From Chloroflexota bacterium (GTDB taxonomy: Bacteria; Chloroflexota; Anaerolineae; Aggregatilineales; Phototrophicaceae), in assembly GCA_026708115.1 (NCBI GenBank), contig JAPOVL010000027.1, forward strand, positions 1-64,000: a stretch of 64,000 nt of DNA, read 5' to 3'. Both the position numbers and the translations under genes were made by a program. Shown here in pieces: positions 46,329 to 54,416 of this stretch; position 1 is the first letter of the stretch; the number at the start of each line of letters is the position of its first letter. The notes beneath the pieces were generated by a model, which saw only the letters and a program-made list of their open reading frames with translations, was not told the DNA's origin and made no database searches.

Positions 46329-47579
46329 CTAACCTTCCATAATCTGAGTGAAGCGTTCCTGACCGAGTTCGATGGCGCCGTCGATATCGCCATCGAGGAT
46401 TGCGACTTGCAGCATCTCCAGCCAGGGACCGTTGGGGTCGTTGAACAGGTCATTGTAGACGGTGGTGTAGGGCGTAAAGCCCACTGCCAGGGCGCTGGCG
46501 GCAGTCATTTGCCGCTCGTCGCCCTCGAAGTAGGGGTTGTTGACCAGTTCAAGACGGACCGGAATCTGCCCGTTGGCGGCATAAATCTCGATCTGCGCTT
46601 CGTCGCTCATGGTCCATTCGATGAAACGCCAGGCTTCTTCGACATGCTGGCTGCCGCTCGCTATCGCGATGACGTCGCCGCCGCCGAAGGAGGCCGCGCC
46701 GCCCTCTTTACCCGGGATATGGAAGACGTCGAAGTTCAAATCGGGATGGTCGTTCGTGAAGAGCGGGATGGCAAAATTGCCCATGCCGGCCATGCCGATA
46801 TTGCCGCCGGTGAAAGCGCTCACGAAGTTGCTGCCGTTGTCGATGCTGGCGCCCTCTGGCACGAGCCCCTCTTCCCAGATCGTATTGTAGAAGGCGAGCG
46901 CATCGCGGACGATCGGGTCGCTTGTGATGGTCGCTTCGGCGTAGTCGTCACTGAGCACATCGCCGCCGCTGGCCCAGATGAAGGGCAGGAAGGTGAAGGC
47001 GTTGCAGCCGGCGCAGTTCATCGAGAACCAATAGCCGTAAACCTCGTCGCCCAAGGCGTCGATGGCGCGCATGGCATCCAGCATCTCGTCCCAGGTCGTG
47101 GGCGGATTGTCCGGATCCAGGCCCGCCTGTTCAAACAGATCGATGTTGTAGACGATGAAGGAGCCGTCGACCCCGGTTGGCACTGCGTAATTGCGCCCCT
47201 CGTACATGCCTAGGGCCATGTGCGCCGGCGTCAAAGTGTCGGCGTAGGGCAGTTCTTTGACGAAATCGGTGATATCGACCAATTGGCCGGCGGCCGCAAA
47301 GGCCGGTGTGTAGATCAAATCAATGCTGGCGATATCGGGCGGTTCGCCGGCAGCGATGGCGGCGCCCATCTTGGTGACGAATTCCGCGGACGGGATGACG
47401 GTCAGCTCGATCTGGCTATCGTTGCTGGCGTTCCACTCATCGACCAGCGCCTGCGTCTGGAATGGAATCGACCTGACCCACATGGTCATGTTGATTTCTT
47501 CGTCCTGCGCCGAGGCAGGCAAGCTGCCCAAAACCAGGACAATCGCGAGTACAAGCAGGATTAGTTTACGAGATGTCAT
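46329..47579 (-). CDS. Carbohydrate ABC transporter substrate-binding protein (SBP family 1)
   Basis: A 416-residue exported sugar-binding protein. The signal peptide is about 1-24 (ending ASA then Gln, no lipobox Cys). SBP_bac_1 features: GEPPDIASIDLIYTPAFAAAGQLVDITDF, GVDGSFIVYNIDLFEQAGLDPDNPPTTWDEMLDAM. The C-terminus ends ERFTQIMEG. The ATG at 47579 follows an A/G-rich ribosome site (AAGAAGGAAA). It heads the arabinoside operon (binding protein, two permeases, two GH127), so arabino-oligosaccharides are the inferred ligand. Confidence 0.93.
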   Translation of the reverse strand: MTSRKLILLVLAIVLVLGSLPASAQDEEINMTMWVRSIPFQTQALVDEWNASNDSQIELTVIPSAEFVTKMGAAIAAGEPPDIASIDLIYTPAFAAAGQLVDITDFVKELPYADTLTPAHMALGMYEGRNYAVPTGVDGSFIVYNIDLFEQAGLDPDNPPTTWDEMLDAMRAIDALGDEVYGYWFSMNCAGCNAFTFLPFIWASGGDVLSDDYAEATITSDPIVRDALAFYNTIWEEGLVPEGASIDNGSNFVSAFTGGNIGMAGMGNFAIPLFTNDHPDLNFDVFHIPGKEGGAASFGGGDVIAIASGSQHVEEAWRFIEWTMSDEAQIEIYAANGQIPVRLELVNNPYFEGDERQMTAASALAVGFTPYTTVYNDLFNDPNGPWLEMLQVAILDGDIDGAIELGQERFTQIMEG

Positions 47580-47731
47580 TTTCCTTCTTCCTTTTCTGAA
47601 GATTTGTGAACAGGAATTGTCGGGTTGCAACTCAGTAGCCTTTCGATATTGCCTCCTTTGCATCATGCCGCTTCGGCGAGAGAATCGCCTCTACATCCAC
47701 GCCCAAGTCAAAACCAAGGCTAAAGCGATAG

Positions 47732-47759
47732 TTTATAGCAAGTGCCGCCCGTTTGCCAA
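47732..47759 (-). promoter_or_regulatory. Promoter of the arabinoside operon
   Basis: On the minus strand, TTGGCA (47754-47759), a 16-bp spacer and TATAAA (47732-47737). The leader to the ATG at 47579 would be about 145 nt. Confidence 0.6.
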
Positions 47760-47954
47760 CACGTATTAGCGTTTGGCAGCGTATCCGTATTGGCAGAAAC
47801 TGGAGGTCTTAAGCTTCGAGGACACCGCAAGCACTGAGAACAACCCTGGAGTATGGTTGCTTGCACATTGCTGGTCGTCTAGCGAATCTCAGGTACGACG
47901 GAATTCGATTCGGGTCCTGGAGTTGAGACGCTTGAGCGGCGCTCTGTGATGAGA

Positions 47955-47997
47955 GCCAACCTGCCGGTCGGGTGCTTGCACGAGCCGGCAGGTTGGC
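47955..47997. repeat. 13-bp perfect inverted repeat downstream of the binding-protein relic
   Basis: GCCAACCTGCCGG (47955-47967), a 17-nt loop and CCGGCAGGTTGGC (47985-47997). There is no T-tract on either side. It begins 14 bp after the relic's stop codon, in the same position as the hairpins after the intact binding-protein genes. Confidence 0.7.
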
Positions 47998-48010
47998 CAA
48001 ACGTGGAAGG

Positions 48011-48118
48011 CTAGCCTTCTGACATAATCTGCGTAAATTCATAACATTCTCCGAAAATGACTAATTGTGTTTTGAACACAAATCGTGCGATGCCTTCACG
48101 CTTTCATAGGACCTCCTT
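48011..48118 (-). pseudogene. Relic of a substrate-binding-protein gene (both ends only)
   Basis: The minus strand reads FGECYEFTQIMSEG and then a stop at 48011, which closely resembles the C-terminus of the intact binding protein nearby (ELGQERFTQIMEG). About 60 bp upstream is a perfect ribosome site AAGGAGGT (48111-48118) followed after 3 nt by ATG-AAA-GCG-TGA. The likely reading is that start and end of a family 1 binding-protein gene remain after loss of the middle. The C-terminal match is visible; the deletion history is inferred. Confidence 0.5.
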
Positions 48119-48189
48119 CTCCGCTGATGCGTTTGAACGAGAACTATTCTAGTGATGCAGACGACAATAATTAGCGCGGTCGCTCCCTG

Positions 48190-48936
48190 TCAGAGCAGAT
48201 TGGGCGGGACAGCCAACTGACGGAAGGCGGAAGCCGCCGCGTCCAGATGCGCTTTGCCGTCGCGCAGCGATATCTGCAAGTGACCCGGAACGAGCGCGTC
48301 AAATTCGACCTTTTCCATCTTGAACATGCTGTCGGCGTAGGCGTCGATGCGGCAGTCGTGGATATTCTGCCAGACGACCCTGCCGCCCCAGAAAACGAGA
48401 TCGGCGCCGAGCAAGTAGGTTCGGTCGCCCCCGCGCATGAGAAAGCTGAGGTGGCCGTCGCAGTGTCCCGGCGTCTCGAAGGTTTCCAGTTCCAGGTTGC
48501 CGACCTTGATCACGTCGCCTTCGACAAGCTCCACATCCACCGGGCAGGGTGGCAGATAAAAATCTTCGGGGAAGAAATTCGCGGCTTTGGCGACATCAAG
48601 CGCGACTGCTTTCTCGTCGGCGTTTCGGATTACTGGCGCGGCGAAGGCAGACGAATAGACTTCGACATCGAGACGCTTTTGCGCTTCGGCCGCTGCGCCG
48701 ATGTGATCACAATGATAATGGGTCAGAATGAGCTTGCGGATCTTGCCGGGGTCGAGGCCGTCGGCGCGGATGTGTTCGAGGATGGTATCGAAGTCTCTGT
48801 CCATGCCCATGCCGGGATCAACCAGCGCCAGTTCATCGCCGCTATTGAGGACAAAAACGTGGCAGTCGAGCCTTCCTGACAGTCCGTATCCGAAATAGCC
48901 GCCGCCAACAACATGAAGATCGCTTGTCATTTTCAT
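48190..48936 (-). CDS. MBL-fold metallo-hydrolase
   Basis: A 248-residue metallo-beta-lactamase-fold hydrolase of unknown substrate. The metal motif is THYHCDHIG (HxHxDH, about 71-79), with the later His in ETPGHCDGHLSF, the bridging Asp in LLGADLVF and a C-terminal PGH. GGAG lies 8 nt before the ATG. No signal peptide is seen. A glyoxalase II-like or lactonase-like activity would fit, but nothing distinguishes them. Confidence 0.88.
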   Translation of the reverse strand: MKMTSDLHVVGGGYFGYGLSGRLDCHVFVLNSGDELALVDPGMGMDRDFDTILEHIRADGLDPGKIRKLILTHYHCDHIGAAAEAQKRLDVEVYSSAFAAPVIRNADEKAVALDVAKAANFFPEDFYLPPCPVDVELVEGDVIKVGNLELETFETPGHCDGHLSFLMRGGDRTYLLGADLVFWGGRVVWQNIHDCRIDAYADSMFKMEKVEFDALVPGHLQISLRDGKAHLDAAASAFRQLAVPPNLL

Positions 48937-49041
48937 GTGGCTTCTCCAAGGCCTTTAAGCACACTACAAATAGAACCAATTTGGGGACCATAGTCAAGCA
49001 TTTGGCTGGCTAGGGCTATCGGATGCCTTGGCGGGCTGACA

Positions 49042-49050
49042 TGTTATACT
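49042..49050 (+). promoter_or_regulatory. Extended -10 element upstream of the glyoxalase-like gene
   Basis: TGTTATACT at 49042-49050 fits an extended -10 (TGnTATAnT). There is no good -35 at 16-18 bp. It lies 33 bp before the ATG at 49084. Confidence 0.4.
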
Positions 49051-49083
49051 GGCGCGGACATCTTACACGTACGGGAGAGAGAC

Positions 49084-49854
49084 ATGATCTTGGGCATTGA
49101 CCACATTGTCATCGCCGGACCGGACCTGGACAGGCTGACAGCGACCTTTGACTCGCATGGCTTCCATGTTGTTGGCGGCGGACGTCACCCGATTGGCTCC
49201 TATAACAACTTGATCGGCTTACTTGACGGCGCCTACATCGAGTTGCTGTCTTTTTACGAGGATAGCCCCGATCATTACTGGTGGGAGGCGGTCCATGAAC
49301 GCGGTGGCGGCTTGATTGACTTCTGTATGGAGACGGACGATGTTCGCGCGGATTACGCAGTATTCGAAGCGGGGGGCGTCGAGATGAGTCCGCTGGTCGG
49401 CTTGAGCCGCCTTCGCGTCGATGGCTATCGCCTCAAGTGGCTGAACAACGAAATCTACAGCGACTTTCAGGGGCTAATTCCCTTCATCATTGAAGACGAA
49501 ACGCCACGAGAGGAACGTGTGCCGAAGGAAAGACATCATGCCAACGGAGTAACAGGCATTGATACCATCACCCTGGCGGCGCGCGATCTGGAAAGGGCGC
49601 GACGGATCATGGGAGCGGCATTGGGACAAGCGGGCGAGCCAGTTAATGACGAAGACCTGAATGCCTCCGGCGTTGTCTTTCAAGCCGGTCGGCATCGACT
49701 GGAGTACCTGGCGCCGAATGACGCCAGCAGCCCGCTTCACGAGCACATTGAAGCGAACAGGCCGGCGCCATATCGGATACGCTTCCGCAGCGACGGCGAA
49801 GCGAGGTCTATCCCGCCAGAAGAGGCTGCTGGCGTGAGGATTGCCCTGATCTAG
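49084..49854 (+). CDS. Glyoxalase-like (VOC superfamily) protein
   Basis: A 256-residue protein with two VOC-type modules. The N-terminal one starts GIDHIVIAGPDLDRLTATF and includes YNNLIGLLDGAYIELLSF; the second starts GVTGIDTITLAARDLERARR and includes HRLEYLAPND. This is the Glyoxalase_3-like pattern, whose members are mostly uncharacterised. A GGGAGAGAG ribosome site precedes the ATG. It is a single gene with its own promoter. Confidence 0.78.
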   Translation: MILGIDHIVIAGPDLDRLTATFDSHGFHVVGGGRHPIGSYNNLIGLLDGAYIELLSFYEDSPDHYWWEAVHERGGGLIDFCMETDDVRADYAVFEAGGVEMSPLVGLSRLRVDGYRLKWLNNEIYSDFQGLIPFIIEDETPREERVPKERHHANGVTGIDTITLAARDLERARRIMGAALGQAGEPVNDEDLNASGVVFQAGRHRLEYLAPNDASSPLHEHIEANRPAPYRIRFRSDGEARSIPPEEAAGVRIALI

Positions 49855-49903
49855 CAGCTTCGATTTCCACTATCAATAAGCGGCTCGGCATTACGCGTTT
49901 ACT

Positions 49904-49932
49904 TTGGCGACGATTGTGAAAGGCGTTATACT
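49904..49932 (+). promoter_or_regulatory. Promoter of the flavin-split-barrel gene
   Basis: TTGGCG (49904-49909), a 17-bp spacer and TATACT (49927-49932). The gene starts at 50014, giving a leader of about 75 nt. Confidence 0.55.
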
Positions 49933-50013
49933 TGGCTCAAATAAGGTGCCCGCTGGCGGCAAGTGTCCGGCGGCATGAATACTGATTGTGTGTGTTTGGA
50001 GGATAAGGAACTT

Positions 50014-50529
50014 ATGAGCGAAGAACGAAAATACCCCGAATGGATGGGCAAGATGCGCGGGTTATATCCGCCGGAGATCAAGGAATTTCTGGATGGGGCG
50101 GTGGTGGCGCGCATTGCCACGATCGATAGCAAGGGCGACCCCTATATCACGCCGGTCTGGCAAGAATGGGACGGCGAGGCGATGTGGGTCATCCCGCGCG
50201 CGAAGACCATTTTCGCCCAGCACTTGATGCGCAATCCGCGCTGTTCGGTGTCCTGCGCCATGGATGTCAGCCCCTATACGCGCGTCCTGTTCCGCGGCGC
50301 CGCTGAAATTGTCGAGGGACCGGCCTTGATGCACGGGGAGTGGCTGGAAATCGCGCGGCGCATGGCGGTTCGTTACCTGGGCGAGCGCGGCCCGGAATAC
50401 CTTGAACCGTCAAGAGTCCGCCCGCGCTATCTGGTGCGAATTGCGCCGGAAAAGACGATTTCCTGGGAAGGGGTCGAGTGGGCGGCCAAGTATCTTGATG
50501 ACCCGGACGCGCCGGCAGCCCCGCACTAG
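50014..50529 (+). CDS. Pyridoxamine 5'-phosphate oxidase-like (flavin split-barrel) protein
   Basis: A 171-residue protein of the PNPOx-like/F420- or FMN-binding split-barrel group. Typical segments are EFLDGAVVARIATIDSKGDPYITPVWQEWDG, MWVIPRAKTIFAQHLMRNPRCSVS and VLFRGAAEIVEG. The ATG at 50014 follows AAGGAA by about 4 nt (and GGAGG further up); an upstream in-frame ATG at 49963 is less well supported. The cofactor (FMN, F420 or haem) cannot be told from sequence. Confidence 0.82.
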   Translation: MSEERKYPEWMGKMRGLYPPEIKEFLDGAVVARIATIDSKGDPYITPVWQEWDGEAMWVIPRAKTIFAQHLMRNPRCSVSCAMDVSPYTRVLFRGAAEIVEGPALMHGEWLEIARRMAVRYLGERGPEYLEPSRVRPRYLVRIAPEKTISWEGVEWAAKYLDDPDAPAAPH

Positions 50530-50588
50530 TGGCGGCATTGTGCCCCCGGGGCGGCGTTTGCAGATCAGTTTGACAGTCAGGAATGCGC

Positions 50589-51566
50589 ATGAGCCTGGCC
50601 AAGCCATACGAGTCCGCGACAGGATTCAGCAGTTGGCGTTTGCGTAAGCTGGTAGTCGATTTCGGCGTATACATGGCGCTGGCCGTCTTGCTTATTGCCG
50701 CCATATTCTTGACGCCGAAATTGTATGAGGTCAACACGATTGCAGTGGTCATGCGGCAAGCGTCGCAGTTAGGCATTGTGGCGATCGGGCAGACGATGAT
50801 TTTGCTGGTCGCCGGCCTTGACTTGTCGGTCGGCGGCATTTTCATCATGACCTCGATCGTGGTGGCGGAAGTTACCAACGGCCGGGACGAGATGGTATTG
50901 CCGGCAATTCTGATCTCGCTGGGCATTGGCGCGCTAATTGGCGCCGGCAATGGCGTCCTGGTGACAAAGCGCCGCGTGCCTCCCTTTGTGGCGACTCTGG
51001 GCATGCTGGTGTTGGTGAAAGGGGCGACGCAAGCCTACACGAAGGGCGTACCGGGCGGCTTCGTCCCAGACGTACTGGGCATCGTCAATCAGTCCTGGTT
51101 TGTGCTTTCGATTCCGCTGCTTTTGTGGTTGGGGCTGAATGCGTTCTTCATTTTCGTATTGCGGCGCACCGCCTACGGGCGCAAGGTCTATGCCGTGGGC
51201 AGCAACACCGAAGCGGCGCGCCTTTCGGGCATCTCGGTCGATGTCATCCGAATTTCCGTATATATCCTGGGCAGCTGCCTGGCGGTGGTTTCCGGCGTGG
51301 TGCTGACGGGTTATGTCGGCTATGTGGATCGCTTCATTGGCACAGGGCTGGAACTGGATTCGATTGCGGCGGCGATCGTGGGCGGGACCGCCTTCGTCGG
51401 CGGGCGCGGCGGCTTGCTGGGGACCATCGCCGGCGTGCTGATGATACAGATATTGAGTACGATGGCGCTGCTGATGGGCTTGGATATCGAGGTGCAGTTC
51501 ATCATAAAGGGCTTGGTGATTCTGGGCGCGGTCACCTTGTACAGCGTCGCCAGTATCGAAGAGTGA
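50589..51566 (+). CDS. Sugar ABC transporter permease, RbsC type (first)
   Basis: A 325-residue permease with about eight to ten helices. Family segments include QTMILLVAGLDLSVGGIFIMTSIV, VYAVGSNTEAARLSGI and AAAIVGGTAFVGGRGG. The ATG at 50589 follows TCAGGA by 6 nt; an ATG at 50583 touches that site. It opens the Rbs-type importer, permease first, binding protein second. Confidence 0.93.
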   Translation: MSLAKPYESATGFSSWRLRKLVVDFGVYMALAVLLIAAIFLTPKLYEVNTIAVVMRQASQLGIVAIGQTMILLVAGLDLSVGGIFIMTSIVVAEVTNGRDEMVLPAILISLGIGALIGAGNGVLVTKRRVPPFVATLGMLVLVKGATQAYTKGVPGGFVPDVLGIVNQSWFVLSIPLLLWLGLNAFFIFVLRRTAYGRKVYAVGSNTEAARLSGISVDVIRISVYILGSCLAVVSGVVLTGYVGYVDRFIGTGLELDSIAAAIVGGTAFVGGRGGLLGTIAGVLMIQILSTMALLMGLDIEVQFIIKGLVILGAVTLYSVASIEE

Positions 51567-51670
51567 GGATGGGAGTGAAAAGGGGGACGATTGGAACAAT
51601 CAATACTTTAGGAAGCAGGTCATGCGCAATTACGCGCTTTGACGTATAGAAAACTTAAGGAGGAAATCTA

Positions 51671-52813
51671 ATGTTGAAGAAACTGACTTTCGGGCTGCTG
51701 ATCATGTCCTTGCTACTCGGAACGTCTCTTGTGTCGATTGGACAAGACGACGGCATGATGGAGTTTGAAATCACGCAAGAGATGATTGATGCGTCGCCGT
51801 ATTTGCAAAGCGTGATTCCGCGCCTGGATGAAGTCTATGACACCAGCGAATTCGCCAAGGACCCGCCCTATCGCATCGCCTTCGCCGCGCAGGGCACCAG
51901 CAACGCCTGGTCGGCGCTGATGGATGCCCATGCCTATTGGTATGTTGAGGAATTGGGCGAAGATGTCGTATCCGAGTTGCTATACGGAGACGCGCAAGCC
52001 AGCGCTGACATACAGGTGCCGCAAGTGGAAGACTTGCTGGCGCAGGAGCCTGACGCGCTGATCCTGGTGCCGATGGGCGCGGCGGCATTGTCGGCGCCGG
52101 TCGAGCGGGCGATGATGCAGGGCGTTCCGGTTGTGCTCTGCGCCAGCGCGGTGGAAACCGACAACTTCGTCACCGAGGTCGGGACCAATCTCTACACCGT
52201 CGGCGCTAATTTGGCAACCTGGCTGATTGACACGGTCGGCGCTGATGGCAACTTCCTGATGATGACGGGCATCCCGGGCGTGACGACATCGGTCATCATG
52301 GAAGAAGGCGCCCTGGCCGTCTTCGACGCCTACGGAATTGAACTGCTCGACAACCAACCGGGCGAGTGGTCGCCGGCCAAAGGCAAACAGATCATGGAAA
52401 CCTGGCTGGCGCAGCACGGCGACGAGATCGATGGCATCTGGACCGGCGGCGCGCAGATGGCGCAGGGCATCATCAGCGCCTATGAGGATGCCGGCATGGA
52501 GATCCCGCCGATCGCGGGCGGAGAGATGCAGAACGGCTTCTTGCGTTCGGCGATGGAACACGGCTTCCCATTCTATGCCTGGATGTATCCCAACGCGATG
52601 ATCACGATCTGCCTCGACGCCGCGATTCAGATTCTGCAGGGCGAACCTACCTCGCGCTTCATTGATTTTGTCGACACGATGCCCGAAGCCCGCCCCTTCA
52701 CCGATGCCGAGGCCGCGGATTACTACAGACCGAGATGGAGCGACGACGTGCATGGTCCGATTACCATGTCGGATGAGAAACTGGCGGAGCTTGGCTTCCT
52801 CGTTGAAGAATAA
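51671..52813 (+). CDS. Sugar-binding periplasmic-type protein (Peripla_BP_4)
   Basis: A 380-residue exported binding protein of the ribose/galactose type. The signal peptide is about 1-24 (ending SIG then Gln; no lipobox Cys). The type I binding-protein fold is seen in PYRIAFAAQGTSNAWSALMDAHAYW, EPDALILVPMGAAALSAPVERAM and GIWTGGAQMAQGIISAYEDAG. A strong AAGGAGG ribosome site lies 6 nt before the ATG. A terminator-like hairpin follows the gene. The sugar is unknown. Confidence 0.92.
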   Translation: MLKKLTFGLLIMSLLLGTSLVSIGQDDGMMEFEITQEMIDASPYLQSVIPRLDEVYDTSEFAKDPPYRIAFAAQGTSNAWSALMDAHAYWYVEELGEDVVSELLYGDAQASADIQVPQVEDLLAQEPDALILVPMGAAALSAPVERAMMQGVPVVLCASAVETDNFVTEVGTNLYTVGANLATWLIDTVGADGNFLMMTGIPGVTTSVIMEEGALAVFDAYGIELLDNQPGEWSPAKGKQIMETWLAQHGDEIDGIWTGGAQMAQGIISAYEDAGMEIPPIAGGEMQNGFLRSAMEHGFPFYAWMYPNAMITICLDAAIQILQGEPTSRFIDFVDTMPEARPFTDAEAADYYRPRWSDDVHGPITMSDEKLAELGFLVEE

Positions 52814-52839
52814 GGTATCCGCCAGAACTTGAGACACTT

Positions 52840-52878
52840 GCGGTATCCGGGGAGCATGACCGCCCGGGTACCGCTTTT
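52840..52878 (+). terminator. Terminator-like hairpin between binding protein and ATPase
   Basis: GCGGTATCCGGG (52840-52851) pairs with CCCGGGTACCGC (52863-52874): 12 bp including one G-T pair, an 11-nt loop, then TTTTCC. It lies within the importer operon 26 bp after the binding-protein stop, so partial termination or mRNA 3'-end protection is more likely than a full stop. Confidence 0.65.
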
Positions 52879-52904
52879 CCGTCGACAGACGGAGCGAGGC
52901 ACGA

Positions 52905-54416
52905 GTGAGCGAATACATCCTGGAGATGCTTAATATCTCTAAGTCATTTGCTGGCGTGCAAGCCTTGAAGGATGTCACGATCCGCTGCAAGCCTGGCCAG
53001 GTCTATGGGCTTGTGGGCGAGAATGGCGCCGGCAAGTCGACCTTGATGAAGATCCTGGCGGGCGCCTATAGGGCGGATGCCGGCGAGATCATCTACAAGG
53101 GTGAACAGCGGGAGCAGGCGTCGGCGGGAGAGGTCATCGACAGCGGTATCAGCATCATCTATCAAGAACTTGCGCTGGTGCAGCAAATGTCCGTAGCTGA
53201 GAACATCTTCCTGGGTCGCGAACCGCGCTACACGCTTGGCGTGCTGAACCTAAGGGCGCTTCACAGCAGAGCCGCGGCGCTGCTTAAGCGTTTGGGCGTT
53301 CGGCTGGATACACGATTGCCTGTCAGCGAGCTGACGGTCGCTCAGCGTCAATCGGTGGAGATTGCCAAGGCGCTGTCTCAGAATGCCGATCTGATCGTCA
53401 TGGATGAGCCATCGGCGATCCTGGCCGGCAGTGAGTTGGACCAACTGTTCCGTATCATCGAGTCGCTGGTAGAGCAGGGCGTCACTATCATCTACATCTC
53501 ACATCGTCTGGAAGAAGTCTTTCGCATTGCTGATACGGTCACTGTGCTGAAGGATGGCGAATTGGTCGACACGCGAAGCATCGATCAGTTGGATCGACCC
53601 ACTTTGGTCGAGCTGATGGTCGGGCGGCCGCTGGATGAGATTTTCCCACAGACAGAGCACGAGCAGGGTGAACTGATACTGGTTGCCGAGAATATCTCCA
53701 CCAATACCATATTGGAAGACGCCAGCCTGGCACTCTACAAGGGCGAGATTTTGGGGATCGCCGGCATGGTCGGTTCCGGCCGGACGGAGCTGGCGCGGGC
53801 TCTCTTTGGGGCGGATCCCTTGACGAGCGGGACCATCACGCTGGTTGGTGACAAGAGCGCTCGCTGGAACAATCCGTCGCAGGCGATAGCTTCCGGTCTG
53901 GTGCTGGTGCCAGAGGATCGCAAAACGCACGGGCTATTCACTTCGCTGTCCGTTCGCATCAACATCACGTTGCCAATCCTTTCGTTTCTCACGCGTTTTG
54001 GCGTGCTGCAAAGCTCGCTAGAGAACAAAATCGTTGCGGAGGCGCAAGAGCGCCTGTCCATAGTGATGGCTTCCGCCGATCAGGAAGCGCAATACCTGAG
54101 CGGGGGCAATCAGCAGAAGGTTGTGCTGGCGAAGTGGCTGGAGACAGATCCGGCGGTGGTCATACTGGACGAGCCGACTCGGGGCGTCGATGTCGGCGCA
54201 AAGTTCGAAATCTACAAGCTGATGCGTCAGTTGAACGATCGCGGCATCGGGATTGTGATGATTTCGTCCGAGCTGCCCGAGGTGATCGGGATGAGCGATC
54301 GCATTCTGGTCATGAACAATGGATGTATTGTGGGCGAAGTCGCGCAGGAGGAGGCGACAGAGGCTGGCATCATTGAACTGGCCACCATGGCTGACGCGGG
54401 AGCGAACCATTCATGA
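52905..54416 (+). CDS. Sugar ABC transporter ATP-binding protein, RbsA/MglA type
   Basis: A 503-residue double-ATPase subunit. First domain: Walker A GENGAGKST (about 36-44), signature region LTVAQRQ, Walker B LIVMDEPSAIL. Second domain: the degenerate Walker A GMVGSGRTE (about 286-294), typical of this family, signature LSGGNQQKV and Walker B VVILDEPTRGVDVG. It starts at a GTG (52905). Its TGA overlaps the next ATG (ATGA). Confidence 0.94.
   Translation: MSEYILEMLNISKSFAGVQALKDVTIRCKPGQVYGLVGENGAGKSTLMKILAGAYRADAGEIIYKGEQREQASAGEVIDSGISIIYQELALVQQMSVAENIFLGREPRYTLGVLNLRALHSRAAALLKRLGVRLDTRLPVSELTVAQRQSVEIAKALSQNADLIVMDEPSAILAGSELDQLFRIIESLVEQGVTIIYISHRLEEVFRIADTVTVLKDGELVDTRSIDQLDRPTLVELMVGRPLDEIFPQTEHEQGELILVAENISTNTILEDASLALYKGEILGIAGMVGSGRTELARALFGADPLTSGTITLVGDKSARWNNPSQAIASGLVLVPEDRKTHGLFTSLSVRINITLPILSFLTRFGVLQSSLENKIVAEAQERLSIVMASADQEAQYLSGGNQQKVVLAKWLETDPAVVILDEPTRGVDVGAKFEIYKLMRQLNDRGIGIVMISSELPEVIGMSDRILVMNNGCIVGEVAQEEATEAGIIELATMADAGANHS

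Larger units (their letters stand above)
47760..48189. other. Gene-free region upstream of the arabinoside operon
   Basis: About 430 bp between the operon promoter and the end of the MBL gene with no intact gene. It holds a 13-bp perfect stem-loop (47955-47997) and the relic of a binding-protein gene (48011-48118). A 77-codon frame across it is the relic read in the wrong frame. Confidence 0.6.

Noticed and set aside
46194..47213. 339-codon open frame antisense to the binding-protein gene
   Set aside because: Starts in an intergenic repeat and runs antisense through a clear SBP family 1 gene.
47809..48042. 77-codon frame on the minus strand
   Set aside because: It reads the binding-protein relic in a shifted frame and crosses a strong inverted repeat; the correct frame gives the FTQIMSEG ending.
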